Shown: positions 35,825 to 44,629 of the stretch, piece after piece
Layout: each line of letters begins with the position of its first letter
Position numbering within the stretch: the stretch's first letter is position 1
Source: Streptomyces rishiriensis
GTDB taxonomy: Bacteria > Actinomycetota > Actinomycetes > Streptomycetales > Streptomycetaceae
Direction of reading: 5' to 3'
Length of the DNA stretch: 64,000 bases
Assembly: GCF_003112535.1 (NCBI RefSeq)
Contig: NZ_BEWA01000006.1
Span: forward strand, 186,001-250,000
Notes under the pieces: generated by a model
The model's database searches: none
What the model was told of the DNA's origin: nothing
The model's input: only the letters and a program-made list of their open reading frames with translations
Program-made: the position numbers and the translations under genes

Positions 35825-35862
35825 CGGCACCCGCCGACGGAACGTTCCGTCGGCGGGTGCCG
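35825..35862. terminator. perfect 38-base palindrome, no loop
   Basis: CGGCACCCGCCGACGGAAC is followed directly by its exact reverse complement. It lies in the 252-base gap between the orphan regulator and the RNase D gene, ending 24 bases before the GTG of the latter. As RNA it forms a strong hairpin, so it is a likely terminator of the upstream gene; its closeness to the next start also permits a role in the leader or as an operator. Confidence 0.7.
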
Positions 35863-35886
35863 TCGATACACAGATACCCTTGACAG

Positions 35887-37173
35887 GTGACCGACGCCCA
35901 AGAAACCGCAGCAGCCAGTTCACTGCGAACCACCGGAGGCGCCCCTCCGGACGACGGCGGATCTACTGCTTCCGGGGCGCCGACACCTCTGCTGGAACCG
36001 CGCGAGGGCATTCCGCCCGTGATCGCCGACGAGGCCTCCCTCGCCGAGGTGATCGCCGCGTTCGCCGCCGGCTCAGGCCCCGTCGCCGTCGACGCCGAGC
36101 GCGCCTCCGGCTACCGCTACGGCCAGCGCGCCTATCTCGTGCAGCTGCGTCGAGAGGGCGCCGGGAGCGCGCTCATCGACCCCGTGGCCTGCCCGGACCT
36201 GTCCGCGCTCGGCGACGCGCTGTCCGACGTGGAGTGGGTGCTGCACGCGGCCACCCAGGACCTTCCGTGTCTGCGCGAGATAGGCATGATGCCGACGCGG
36301 CTGTTCGACACCGAGCTGGCCGGACGGCTGGCCGGGTTCCCGCGGGTCGGCCTCGGCGCGATGGTCGAGGGCGTGCTGGGCTTCGTGCTGGAGAAGGGCC
36401 ACTCCGCGGTGGACTGGTCGACAAGGCCGCTGCCCGACCCGTGGCTGCGCTACGCCGCCCTGGACGTCGAGCTCCTGGTCGACCTGCGCGACGCGCTGGA
36501 GAAGGAGCTGGACCGGCAGGGCAAGCTGGAGTGGGCCCGCCAGGAGTTCGACGCGATCGCCTCCGCCCCGCCGCCCGAGCCCCGCAAGGACCCGTGGCGC
36601 CGCACCTCCGGCATGCACAAGGTGCGCCGCCGGCGGCAGCTGGGCGTGGTGCGGGAGCTGTGGCAGACGCGGGACCAGATCGCCCAGCGTCGTGACGTCT
36701 CACCGGGCAAGGTCCTGTCGGACGCGGCCATCGTGGAGGCGGCGCTCGCCCTTCCCGTGAACGTGCACGCGCTGTCCGCGCTGAACGGGTTCGGGCACCG
36801 GATGGGACGGCGACAGCTGGAGCAGTGGCAGGCCGCCGTCGACCGGGCGCGGGCGCTGAGCGAGTCGCAGCTGCCGCAGCCGGGGCAGCAGGTGGCGGGG
36901 CCTCCGCCGCCCCGCGCCTGGGCCGACAAGGACCCCGCGGCGGCGGCCCGGCTGTCCGCGGCACGGTCCGCGGTGTCCGCGCTGGCCGAGGAGCTGAACA
37001 TGCCGCAGGAGAACCTGATCGCTCCGGACGCGGTGCGGCGCGTGTGCTGGGAGCCGCCGGCCGCCGACCGGGAAGCGGTTGCCGGTGCGCTGACCGGATA
37101 CGGGGCGCGGCCGTGGCAGGTGGAACAGGTCGCGCCCGTCCTCGCCGCGGCCCTGACGGATCCGTCCGCCTAA
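35887..37173 (+). CDS. ribonuclease D-like 3'-5' exonuclease with HRDC domain
   Basis: 428 residues, GTG start. The DEDDy exonuclease domain (residues about 40-215) shows Exo I AVDAERASGYRYGQRAYLVQL, Exo II HAATQDLPCLREIG and Exo III YAALDVELLVDLRDAL with the Tyr and Asp in register. An HRDC domain follows (about residues 235-315, RRRQLGVVRELWQTRDQIAQRRDVSPGKVLSD). The last 100 residues are a typical actinobacterial extension with a DKDPAAAARLSAARSAV helix. It probably trims tRNA and other structured RNA 3' ends. Confidence 0.93.
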   Translation: MTDAQETAAASSLRTTGGAPPDDGGSTASGAPTPLLEPREGIPPVIADEASLAEVIAAFAAGSGPVAVDAERASGYRYGQRAYLVQLRREGAGSALIDPVACPDLSALGDALSDVEWVLHAATQDLPCLREIGMMPTRLFDTELAGRLAGFPRVGLGAMVEGVLGFVLEKGHSAVDWSTRPLPDPWLRYAALDVELLVDLRDALEKELDRQGKLEWARQEFDAIASAPPPEPRKDPWRRTSGMHKVRRRRQLGVVRELWQTRDQIAQRRDVSPGKVLSDAAIVEAALALPVNVHALSALNGFGHRMGRRQLEQWQAAVDRARALSESQLPQPGQQVAGPPPPRAWADKDPAAAARLSAARSAVSALAEELNMPQENLIAPDAVRRVCWEPPAADREAVAGALTGYGARPWQVEQVAPVLAAALTDPSA

Positions 37174-37184
37174 CCGCATCCGAC

Positions 37185-37546
37185 TGCCCGGCTAGATCCG
37201 GCTGCCTGGCTACGTCCGGGCTGCCTGGCTACGTTCAGGCCGCCCGGCCTCGTACAGGCTGCCCGGCTGCCGCATCCGACCGCTTGCCCGCCTGGCGGCG
37301 GCGTCCGACCGCCTGGCCGCTTGCCCGCCTGGCCCGGCCGCCCGGCCGCCGCAGCACGCTCCGTCGCGCGGCGGCCCTCGGGAAGGCGTTTCGTAAGCGG
37401 TCACCAGCCGGTTTCACCACCGCACTGCCCGCCTGTTGCGTAAGCGGTTGCCACGTGGTTTCACCCACCGCGCCACCCGCCCGTTGCGCAAGCGATTCCC
37501 GCGTGGTTCCGCCAGCGCGCTGGGCCGTCTGCTTCGTAAACGGTTA
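37185..37546. repeat. two repeat families: about 19-base and about 47-base units
   Basis: 37185-37280 has about five units resembling CTGCCTGGCTACGTCCGG, directly after the RNase D stop. 37387-37546 has three and a half units of 47-48 bases beginning GTTTCGTAAGCGGT, GTTGCGTAAGCGGTTG, GTTGCGCAAGCGATT and GCTTCGTAAACGGTTA; the last unit contains the stop codon of the convergent permease gene. The 370-base gap has no gene. Confidence 0.75.
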
Positions 37547-38374
37547 CCTCGTCGCTCCTCTCATGAAACCGTTGTAGATGTATTTCTGGAGGGCGAGGAA
37601 GACGATCAGCGTCGGCAGGATGACCAGGACGGCTCCTGCCGAGATCGTTTCCCAGTGGGCGGAGTAGGGCCCCTTGAAGCGGAACAGCGACGTCGAGATC
37701 ACGCCAAGATCTTGAGAGGGCATGTAGAGGAACGGGATGTAGAAGTCGTTGTAGACGGCTATCCCCTTCACGATCACGACCGTCGCGATCGCCGGTTTCA
37801 GCAACGGGAAGATGATCTTCCGGTAGATCGTGAACGCGTTGGCGCCGTCGAGGCGGGCGGCCTCGTCCAGCGAGATCGGGATCGATCGCACGAACTGCAG
37901 AAAGATGTAGATCGAGACGATGTCCGTGCCCATGTACAGGGCGATCGGCGCCCAGCGGGTGTCGAACATGCCGAGGCTGTGGACGATCTGGAAGGTGGCC
38001 ACCTGGGTGGTCACCCCGGGGACCAGCGCGGCGATCAAGAACAGGGCGACCACCAGTTTCCGGAAACGGAAGGTGAAACGGTCGATCGCGTAGGCCGTCA
38101 TGGAGCCGATGAGAACGGTCCCGCCGACGGAGACGACGAGGATGAAGGCGGTGTTGCCGAACGCCGTGAGCATCCCGCCGTCCCGGAACGCCGTCGCGTA
38201 GTTGTGGAGGTTGAGCGGGTGGTGCGGCAGCGTGAGCGCTCCGCTGCCGTCGGCCGTCTCCTTCTCGGTCTTCAGGGACGTCAGCAGGACGACGCCCAGT
38301 GGAAGCAGTACGACCAGCGTCGCGCCGATCAGCGACAGGTACACGAGCGTGCGGGCAATGACTCGGCGTGTCAT
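37544..38374 (-). CDS. sugar ABC transporter permease (CUT1, MalG-like)
   Basis: 276 residues from the ATG overlapping the upstream permease stop (ATGA). Six transmembrane helices are predicted, and the EAA loop reads LDEAARLDGANAFTIYRKIIFPLLKPAI, the hallmark of the MalG-type CUT1 subunit. The stop lies in a tandem repeat unit. With the upstream permease and binding protein it forms a complete importer except for the ATPase, presumably the shared MsiK encoded elsewhere. Confidence 0.92.
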   Translation of the reverse strand: MTRRVIARTLVYLSLIGATLVVLLPLGVVLLTSLKTEKETADGSGALTLPHHPLNLHNYATAFRDGGMLTAFGNTAFILVVSVGGTVLIGSMTAYAIDRFTFRFRKLVVALFLIAALVPGVTTQVATFQIVHSLGMFDTRWAPIALYMGTDIVSIYIFLQFVRSIPISLDEAARLDGANAFTIYRKIIFPLLKPAIATVVIVKGIAVYNDFYIPFLYMPSQDLGVISTSLFRFKGPYSAHWETISAGAVLVILPTLIVFLALQKYIYNGFMRGATR

Positions 38375-39435
38375 ACGAGGTCCACCCTGTCGTCCGGGAC
38401 GAGGCGGCGCTGCACCCAGGTGACCAGCAGGATGATCAGCAGCAGCACGACGGCCGCCGCCGAGGCGAGCCCCGTCTTGTTGAACTGGAAGGCCAGTTTC
38501 ACGGTCTGGATCACGAAGGTCTCGGTGCCGGTCGCGCCGCCGGTCATGATGTACGGGATCTCGAAGGCCGACAGTGAGCCGGAGACCGAGAGGATCACCG
38601 TCAACGTCAGCACTGGTCTGATGCCGGGCAGGATGATGTAGCGGAACTGGTGCCATCGGCCCGCGCCGTCCAGCTCGGCCGCCTCGTACAACTCCCCGGG
38701 GACGGACTGGATCGCGCCCAGGAACAGGACGAAGTTCATGCCGAGGTAGCGCCAGACCGAGACTCCGGCGAGGGAGATGTTCGCCGAGACCGGGGTGCCC
38801 AGCCAGGCGTGGTCGGTCTGGTACCCGAACAGGCTGAGGACCGTGTCGAAGGTACCGCCGTCCTGGAAGAAGTAGAGGAAGACGAAACCGATGGCCACGC
38901 CGTTCACCAGGGACGGGAAGAACAGCACGCCCTTGAAGAAGTTACGGAAACGGACGCTGAAACTCAGGATCGTCGCGAAGTAGAGGGCGGCGACGATCTG
39001 GATCACCGAGGCGGCCAGGTAGTAACCGCTCACCCAGAACACCTGGAAGAGATCCTCCCTGGTGAAGATCTCCGCGTAGTTCTCCGCGCCCGTGTAGTGC
39101 AGTTCGGGGCTCACGCCGTCCCAGTCGGTGAAGCTGTAGGCGACCATGTTGGCGATCGGCGCGTAGGTGAAGGTGATCAGCAGGGCGAGCGGGGCGAGCA
39201 GGAACAGCCAGGGGGTCAGCAGCCGCCGGGCACGCACCCGGCGAGGGGCCGGCGGGCGCGCTGCGCGCCGAGTGCCGCTCTTCGAGCCCAGCCCCCGGGC
39301 GCCCGCCCCGGCCTCCATCGGGCTCTGCGCCTGGACCCGCGCCTGGGCTTGGGCTCGGGCCTGGGCCTCGGTGTTCCTCGACGCCTTCCCGGCGCCTTGT
39401 GCGACGGCGTGCGGGTGCGGGTGCGCGCGCGCCAT
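38371..39435 (-). CDS. sugar ABC transporter permease (CUT1, MalF-like)
   Basis: 354 residues from an ATG overlapping the binding-protein stop by one base. The first 75 residues are a repetitive, mostly polar cytoplasmic tail (AQARAQAQARVQAQ, ARRAARPPAPRR), not part of the family fold. Then come about six helices and the EAA loop ELYEAAELDGAGRWHQFRYIILPGIRPVL. It is the second gene of the importer operon. The much longer antisense-like open frame that extends upstream of this start is a GC artefact. Confidence 0.92.
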   Translation of the reverse strand: MARAHPHPHAVAQGAGKASRNTEAQARAQAQARVQAQSPMEAGAGARGLGSKSGTRRAARPPAPRRVRARRLLTPWLFLLAPLALLITFTYAPIANMVAYSFTDWDGVSPELHYTGAENYAEIFTREDLFQVFWVSGYYLAASVIQIVAALYFATILSFSVRFRNFFKGVLFFPSLVNGVAIGFVFLYFFQDGGTFDTVLSLFGYQTDHAWLGTPVSANISLAGVSVWRYLGMNFVLFLGAIQSVPGELYEAAELDGAGRWHQFRYIILPGIRPVLTLTVILSVSGSLSAFEIPYIMTGGATGTETFVIQTVKLAFQFNKTGLASAAAVVLLLIILLVTWVQRRLVPDDRVDLV

Positions 39436-40754
39436 CAGTGACTCACGTTCTTCTGCGTGCCGGTCCACTTCTCGCCGAGACCGCCGAGGAAGTCGTCCAG
39501 GCTGCCCTTCTTGGCGCCGCGCGCCAGGTCGACCAGGTCCTGGCGGTACTCCGGCTTGTAGATGCCGACCTCGGACCGGTCGTCGATCAGCTTGACCTTC
39601 GCGCCCGCGGAGTCGTCCAGCTCGATGAGCTTGACGCCCGCCTCCTCGTACGGCTTGAGCACGTCGGGCATGGGCGCGCTCTTGAGCGGGGAGATGGCGA
39701 GGTTGTCCTTGTCGTACCCCGACTTGTCGGTGAACCAGTCGATCCAGGCGCGCGCCGCCTCCTTGTGCGGGGAGTGGACGTTGACGGCCTGGTTGTAGTC
39801 GGGGCCGACGGTCGCGCAGAACGCGCCGTTCGTCCGGGCGGGAAACGGCATGAAACCGATGTCGTCGGGGTTCACGCCGGCTTTCTTCGCCGCGTCCTGG
39901 AACTGGATGATCGCCCAGGTGCCGAGCCATTGCGTGGCGATCTCGCCCTTGGCCGTGCGGGGCTTGGACTCCTCCCAGTTGCTCGTGGTCGGGTCCTTCT
40001 CGGCGAGGCCCTGCTTGACGATGTCGTACAGCAGGGTGTCTCCGACGCGCAGGTCCGAGCCCTCCGCCCAGGGGTCGCCCTCGGCGAGTTTCGTGGTCGC
40101 CCGGGGGTCGCAGTGGACCGAGCCGTCGACGTACGTCCACGAGGTGAGCGGCCACTGTGCGGCGAAGTTGGTGTAGTAGGGGATCGCGTCGGTCTTCGTC
40201 TTGATCGCCTTCAGGTCGGCGAGGAACTCGGCCGGGCTGGTGGGCCACGCGGTGATGCCGGCTTCCTTCCAGACCCGCTTGTTGTAGACGAAGCCGGGCA
40301 TCACGCCGACCGGGCTCTGGCCGTAGACCTTGCCGCCGACGGTGGTGAAATCGGTGAAACGGTATTTCTTGCTGCGTTCTGCCTGGGTGCCGAGGGAGGC
40401 GAAGAACTTCGGGTAGTCGTCCTTCTTGATGACCGCGGGGATCAGCAGGACGTCGCCGTAGTCGTCCGTGTTCATCCGGATCTTGATCTCGGCCTCGTAG
40501 TTGGTCAGGGCCTGGAACTCCACTTTGACCTTGGGATAGGTCTTGTTGAACTCGGCGGCGTACTTCTTCATCGTGCCGTCCTGCACGAGGTCGGTCCGCA
40601 CGGTGAGGACCGTGATGGTTCCGCTGACCTTCGCGGGGTCGTCGGGCGCCTTGGCGTCCGCACCCTTCGCGCTGCCTCCGGTGCCGGTGCAGCCGGGGAG
40701 CAGCAGGGCGGCTCCCGCGACGGCGGCGAGGGCCTGGGCTGTACGACGGTTCAT
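39435..40754 (-). CDS. extracellular sugar-binding lipoprotein of the CUT1 transporter
   Basis: 439 residues from the ATG after GGAAG. The lipoprotein signal MNRRTAQALAAVAGAALLL ends at PGC, followed by the family-1 solute-binding fold (ITVLTVRTDLVQDGTMKKYAAEFNKTYPKVKVEFQAL, GEIATQWLGTWAIIQFQDAAKKAG, NQAVNVHSPHKEAARAWIDWFTDKS). It delivers an oligosaccharide to the two permeases. The divergent beta-mannosidase and LacI regulator with shared operators point to a beta-mannoside, such as a manno-oligosaccharide or Man-GlcNAc. The specificity is inference. Confidence 0.92.
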   Translation of the reverse strand: MNRRTAQALAAVAGAALLLPGCTGTGGSAKGADAKAPDDPAKVSGTITVLTVRTDLVQDGTMKKYAAEFNKTYPKVKVEFQALTNYEAEIKIRMNTDDYGDVLLIPAVIKKDDYPKFFASLGTQAERSKKYRFTDFTTVGGKVYGQSPVGVMPGFVYNKRVWKEAGITAWPTSPAEFLADLKAIKTKTDAIPYYTNFAAQWPLTSWTYVDGSVHCDPRATTKLAEGDPWAEGSDLRVGDTLLYDIVKQGLAEKDPTTSNWEESKPRTAKGEIATQWLGTWAIIQFQDAAKKAGVNPDDIGFMPFPARTNGAFCATVGPDYNQAVNVHSPHKEAARAWIDWFTDKSGYDKDNLAISPLKSAPMPDVLKPYEEAGVKLIELDDSAGAKVKLIDDRSEVGIYKPEYRQDLVDLARGAKKGSLDDFLGGLGEKWTGTQKNVSH

Positions 40755-40789
40755 GTGCGTCACTTCCGTTCTCGGGGCGTTCGCGGGAC

Positions 40790-40930
40790 GGACGAGCACG
40801 TGCGGGGTGGTCGAACACGCGTGGGCTGGTCGGGCCCGATCGAGGTGGTCGGGCCCGATCGAGGTGGTCGGGCCGACCGGGCTGGTCATGCACGACCGGG
40901 GTGGTCATGCACGATCGGGTTGGCTGATTC
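40790..40930. repeat. imperfect repeats in the divergent sugar-transporter/beta-mannosidase promoter gap
   Basis: GAGGTGGTCGGGCCCGATC occurs at about 40841 (and partially at 40858), and GGTCATGCACGACCGGGGT / GGTCATGCACGATCGGGTT are paired copies at about 40884 and 40903. They lie upstream of the operator pair, on the side of the binding-protein gene. Confidence 0.6.
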
Positions 40931-40950
40931 GGCACTCTGACAGCGCTTTC

Positions 40951-40964
40951 CTCAACCGGTAAAG
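40951..40964 (-). promoter_or_regulatory. LacI-type operator copy 1 (CTTTACCGGTTGAG on the minus strand)
   Basis: This 14-base element matches the one at 41009-41022 in 12 of 14 positions when read on the opposite strand, and both centre on ACCGGT with a CG middle as LacI-family operators do. It lies between the divergent transporter and beta-mannosidase genes, about 190 bases before the binding-protein start. Confidence 0.7.
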
Positions 40965-41008
40965 TCCGATTCTCGCCAACGATGCAGAAGTGGCGCTCAG
41001 TTGTGGGC

Positions 41009-41022
41009 TTGACCGGTTTAGG
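41009..41022 (+). promoter_or_regulatory. LacI-type operator copy 2 (CTTGACCGGTTTAG)
   Basis: Second copy of the ACCGGT-centred element, ending nine bases before the beta-mannosidase ATG and overlapping its ribosome-site region. Centre-to-centre distance to copy 1 is about 58 bases. A regulator bound here would block beta-mannosidase transcription. The LacI gene in the same operon is the obvious candidate. Confidence 0.7.
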
Positions 41023-41030
41023 GAGTGCGC

Positions 41031-43439
41031 ATGCTGGAGGCCTCACCGCTCGACGACGGATGGAAGCTGCGGCACGAGGGGAAGACGCTCCCGGCCGTGG
41101 TGCCGGGCTGTGTGCACACCGACCTGCTCGCCGCGGGGGTGATCCCCGACCCGTTCCTCGGCCTGGGCGAGAGCGAGGTCGCGTGGGTGGGACGGCGCGA
41201 GTGGACGTACGAGACGCACCTGCCGGCCGTGCCGTCCGGGCACGAGCAGACCGACCTGGTCTTCGACGGTCTCGACACGGTCGCGGAGATCACACTGAAC
41301 GGTCGGCTCCTGGGCCGGGTCCGGAACATGCATCGCTCGTACCGCTTCGACGTGACGGGGCTCGACGGGCCGCTGTCCGTGCGGTTCGTCTCGGCCTACG
41401 CCGAGGCGGAGGCGGTACGCGGGAAGGTCGGCGACCGGCCGGGGGCCTACGCCGAGCCGTACCAGTACCTACGCAAGATGGCCTGCTCCTTCGGCTGGGA
41501 CTGGGGGCCGACCCTGGTGACGGCGGGAATCTGGCGTCCGGTGCGGGTCGAGCGCTGGTCGACGGCCCGGCTGGCCCGGGTGCGGCCGCTGGTGACGGTC
41601 GAACAGGGCGTCGGAGTGGTCGAGTTGCGGGTCGATGTGGAGCGGACCCGGGTGGAGGCCGGGCTCACGCTGGAGGCCCGGGTGGGGGACCGGCGGGTGA
41701 GCGCCGCCGTCGTGGGCGCCACCGGTGTCGTGCGGGTGGAGGTGCCCGACGCGGAGCTCTGGTGGCCGCAAGGCTACGGCGAACAGGCCCTGTACGAGGT
41801 GGAATTGACGCTGCGTCACCATGGCACCCCGCTCGACGTGTGGCGGCGGCGCGTCGGTTTCCGCCGTGTCGAGCTGGACACCTCCGCCGACGCGCGGGGA
41901 ACCGGTTTCACACTCGTCGTCAACGGAGAGCGGCTGTTCGCGCGCGGCGTGAACTGGATCCCGGACGACGTCTTCCCGTCCCGGGTGACGCGGGAGCGTT
42001 ACCGCAAGCGGTTGCGACAGGCGGCCGACGCGGGTGTCGACCTGGTCCGGGTGTGGGGCGGCGGCCTCTACGAGAGCGAGGACTTCTACGACGCGTGCGA
42101 CGAACTGGGCCTGCTGGTGTGGCAGGACTTCCCGTTCGCGTGCGCCGCCTATCCCGAGGAGCAGCCGCTGCGGGGCGAGGTGGAGGCGGAGGCCCGGGAG
42201 AACGTCGTACGGCTGATGCCGCACCCGTCGCTCGTGCTGTGGAACGGCAACAACGAGAACCTGTGGGGTTTCCGGGACTGGGGGTGGGAGGAGCGGCTCG
42301 GCGGGGACTCCTGGGGCGAGGGGTACTACCTGGGCCTGCTCCCCCGTGTGGTCGCCGAGCTGGATCCGACGCGGCCGTACACGGCGGGCAGTCCCTGGTC
42401 GGGTTCGTGGGGCCGGCATCCCAACGACCCGGCGCACGGGACGCACCATTCGTGGGAGGTGTGGAACCGGCGGGACTACGCCGAGTACCGCGACGAAGTC
42501 CCGCGGTTCGTCGCCGAGTTCGGCTGGCAGGCCCCGCCCGCCCACGCGACCCTGCGGCGGGCGCTGCCGGGCGAGGAGCTCGCGGCGGACTCCCCCGGCA
42601 TGCTGCACCACCAGAAGGCCGAGGACGGCAACGGCAAGCTCGAGCGCGGGCTGGCCCGCCACTTCGTCGTGCCGGACGCGGACTTCGACCGGTGGCACTA
42701 CCTCACCCAGGTCAACCAGGCGCGCGCCGTGGCCACCGGAATCGAGCACTGGCGGTCCCACTGGCCGGTGTGCGCGGGGACGATCGTCTGGCAGCTCAAC
42801 GACTGCTGGCCGGTGACCTCGTGGTCGGCGATCGACGGGGACGGCCGGGAGAAACCGCTCTACCACGAGTTGCGGCGCCTGTACGCGGACCGGCTGCTCA
42901 CCGTGCAGGAGCGGGACGGGCGGCTGGTGGTGGCCGCCGTCAACCAGTGCGCCGAGCGGTGGGAGGGCACGCTGACGCTGCGACGGCTGTCCGTCCAGGG
43001 AGGTGAGCTCGCCGCGGCGACCGTGGAACTGGGCGTCGGCGCACGGGAGATGGGAGAGGCGGCGGTGCCGGCCGGGCTGGAGCCGGCCGGCGCCGAGGAG
43101 TTCCTGGTGGCCGACGCACGGGGCTCCCTCCGCGCGGCCGGAGCGGGGAGCGGGGAGCGACTGCGGGCCGTGCACTTCCCGGTGCCGGACCGTGAAACCC
43201 CCTATCCGCAGCCGGAGTTCGAGGTGGCCGTGGCCCCGGGGGCCGTGATCGTCACCGCGCACACCCTGGTCCGGGACCTGCTGCTCCAGGCCGACCGGCT
43301 GGACCCGGGCGCCCGGGCCGACCGCGGGCTGGTGACGCTGCTGCCCGGGGAGCGGGTGACCATCGGGGTCGAGGGCTGGGAGACTCCGGACGCCGCCGCC
43401 GCCCGGGCCGCGCTGTACTGCCAGGAGCCCGCTCGATGA
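41031..43439 (+). CDS. beta-mannosidase, glycoside hydrolase family 2
   Basis: 802 residues from the ATG five bases after AGGGAG; a GTG two codons earlier is less well placed. It removes terminal beta-D-mannose from oligosaccharides. The GH2 sugar-binding domain opens with LDDGWKLRHEGKTLPAVVPGCVHTDLLAAG, the TIM barrel starts at VNGERLFARGVNWIPDDVFP, the acid/base is E409 in LWNGNNENLWG and the nucleophile is E496 in FVAEFGWQAPP. No signal peptide is present, so it acts inside on imported sugars. The stop overlaps the LacI start (ATGA). Divergent from the sugar importer under shared operators. Confidence 0.95.
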   Translation: MLEASPLDDGWKLRHEGKTLPAVVPGCVHTDLLAAGVIPDPFLGLGESEVAWVGRREWTYETHLPAVPSGHEQTDLVFDGLDTVAEITLNGRLLGRVRNMHRSYRFDVTGLDGPLSVRFVSAYAEAEAVRGKVGDRPGAYAEPYQYLRKMACSFGWDWGPTLVTAGIWRPVRVERWSTARLARVRPLVTVEQGVGVVELRVDVERTRVEAGLTLEARVGDRRVSAAVVGATGVVRVEVPDAELWWPQGYGEQALYEVELTLRHHGTPLDVWRRRVGFRRVELDTSADARGTGFTLVVNGERLFARGVNWIPDDVFPSRVTRERYRKRLRQAADAGVDLVRVWGGGLYESEDFYDACDELGLLVWQDFPFACAAYPEEQPLRGEVEAEARENVVRLMPHPSLVLWNGNNENLWGFRDWGWEERLGGDSWGEGYYLGLLPRVVAELDPTRPYTAGSPWSGSWGRHPNDPAHGTHHSWEVWNRRDYAEYRDEVPRFVAEFGWQAPPAHATLRRALPGEELAADSPGMLHHQKAEDGNGKLERGLARHFVVPDADFDRWHYLTQVNQARAVATGIEHWRSHWPVCAGTIVWQLNDCWPVTSWSAIDGDGREKPLYHELRRLYADRLLTVQERDGRLVVAAVNQCAERWEGTLTLRRLSVQGGELAAATVELGVGAREMGEAAVPAGLEPAGAEEFLVADARGSLRAAGAGSGERLRAVHFPVPDRETPYPQPEFEVAVAPGAVIVTAHTLVRDLLLQADRLDPGARADRGLVTLLPGERVTIGVEGWETPDAAAARAALYCQEPAR

Positions 43440-44473
43440 CAGCCCTGCCGTCGCCCCGCGTCACCATCAAGGACGTCGCCGCGCGCGCCGGCGTGTCCAA
43501 GGGCGCGGTGTCCCTCGCCTTCAACCGCAAGCCGGGTCTGTCGGAGGCGACACGGGACCGGATCTTCGCCGCGGCCCGGGAGCTCGGCTGGGAGCCGAAC
43601 CTGACGGCCCGTTCGCTGTCGAGTTCGCGGGTGGACGTGGTGGGTCTCGCGATCTGCCGGCCGGCGCGGATGCTGGGTCTGGAACCGTTCTACATGGAGT
43701 TCGTCTCCGGGGTGGAGAGCGTGCTGACCGAGCATTCCTGCTCGTTGCTGCTGCGGCTGGTGCGCCACGTCGAGGAGGAGGTGGGGCTGCAGGAGTCCTG
43801 GTGGCGGGGCCGGCGGATCGGCGGGGCCGTCCTGGTGGACTTCCGGGCCGACGATCCCCGGGTGGCGGCGGCCGAGCGGCTGGGGATGCCGGTGGTGGCG
43901 GTGGGGCACCCCTCGCTCACCGGGAGCTTGACGTCGGTGTGGACGGACGACGCGACGGCGGTGACTGAGGCGGTGCGCTATCTCGCCGCCCTCGGACACC
44001 GGCGCATCGCGCGGGTGGGAGGCGCGGCCGCGCTCGGCCACACGATGATGCGGACGGCCGCCTTCGACGCGGCGGCGCGCAGTCTCGGGCTGGCCGGGGC
44101 GTGGCAGGTCGCCACGGACTACTCCGGGGAGGCGGGGGCGCGGGCCACCCGGTCGATGCTGACCGCCGCCCCGCCGGACCGGCCCACCGCAATCGTTTAC
44201 GACAACGACATCATGGCGGTGGCCGGACTGGGGGTGGCGGCCGAGATGGGGCTCGGCGTGCCGGGTGACGTCTCCCTGCTCGCCTGGGACGACTCGCAGT
44301 TGTGCCGGCTCACCCACCCGACGCTCTCCGCGATGAGCCATGACGTGCACGGCTTTGGGGCGGAAGCGGCGCGTACGCTGTTCGGGGTGATCACCGGGTC
44401 CGGTCCGGGGTCGCATCCGGTGCCGACGCCGGTGCTCACGCCGAGGGGATCCACGGCCCCGCCGCGGTCGTGA
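43436..44473 (+). CDS. LacI-family transcriptional regulator
   Basis: 345 residues from an ATG overlapping the beta-mannosidase stop. The N-terminal helix-turn-helix reads RVTIKDVAARAGVSKGAVSLAFNRKPGLSEATRDRIFAAARELGW with the hinge helix LTARSLSS. The C-terminal periplasmic-binding-like domain ends in IVYDNDIMAVAGLGVAAEMGLGVPGDVSLLAWDDSQLCRLTHPTLSAM. It probably represses its own operon and the divergent transporter through the two ACCGGT elements and is released by an imported sugar. Confidence 0.95.
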   Translation: MTALPSPRVTIKDVAARAGVSKGAVSLAFNRKPGLSEATRDRIFAAARELGWEPNLTARSLSSSRVDVVGLAICRPARMLGLEPFYMEFVSGVESVLTEHSCSLLLRLVRHVEEEVGLQESWWRGRRIGGAVLVDFRADDPRVAAAERLGMPVVAVGHPSLTGSLTSVWTDDATAVTEAVRYLAALGHRRIARVGGAAALGHTMMRTAAFDAAARSLGLAGAWQVATDYSGEAGARATRSMLTAAPPDRPTAIVYDNDIMAVAGLGVAAEMGLGVPGDVSLLAWDDSQLCRLTHPTLSAMSHDVHGFGAEAARTLFGVITGSGPGSHPVPTPVLTPRGSTAPPRS

Positions 44474-44540
44474 GCCAGGATGGTCGTCGAGCGCAGCCGG
44501 TGTGACGTTCGCCGCTCCTCCCGGCAGGGGTGTGCAGCTA

Positions 44541-44580
44541 CGTTACCCACAAGTAGCATGGTTTCTGAGCGCGCGCTCAG
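44541..44580. promoter_or_regulatory. fadA promoter dyads, including the palindrome CTGAGCGCGCGCTCAG
   Basis: A perfect 16-base palindrome occupies 44565-44580, fifty bases before the fadA start. Just upstream, GCTAC-GTTACCCACAA-GTAGC forms a looser dyad from about 44537. Either could be the operator of a TetR-family regulator of fatty-acid breakdown. The regulator gene is not in this window. Confidence 0.55.
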
Positions 44581-44629
44581 CGCTTGCGTGCCGCAGCAGT
44601 GCCACCCCGCACCCTGGAGGAGAGCCATC

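Noticed and set aside
38371..41046. Very long minus-strand open frame of about 890 codons
   Set aside because: Only the first-listed permease part (start at 39435) is real; the rest is a frame-shifted reading of the binding-protein gene and its upstream repeats, typical of GC-rich DNA.
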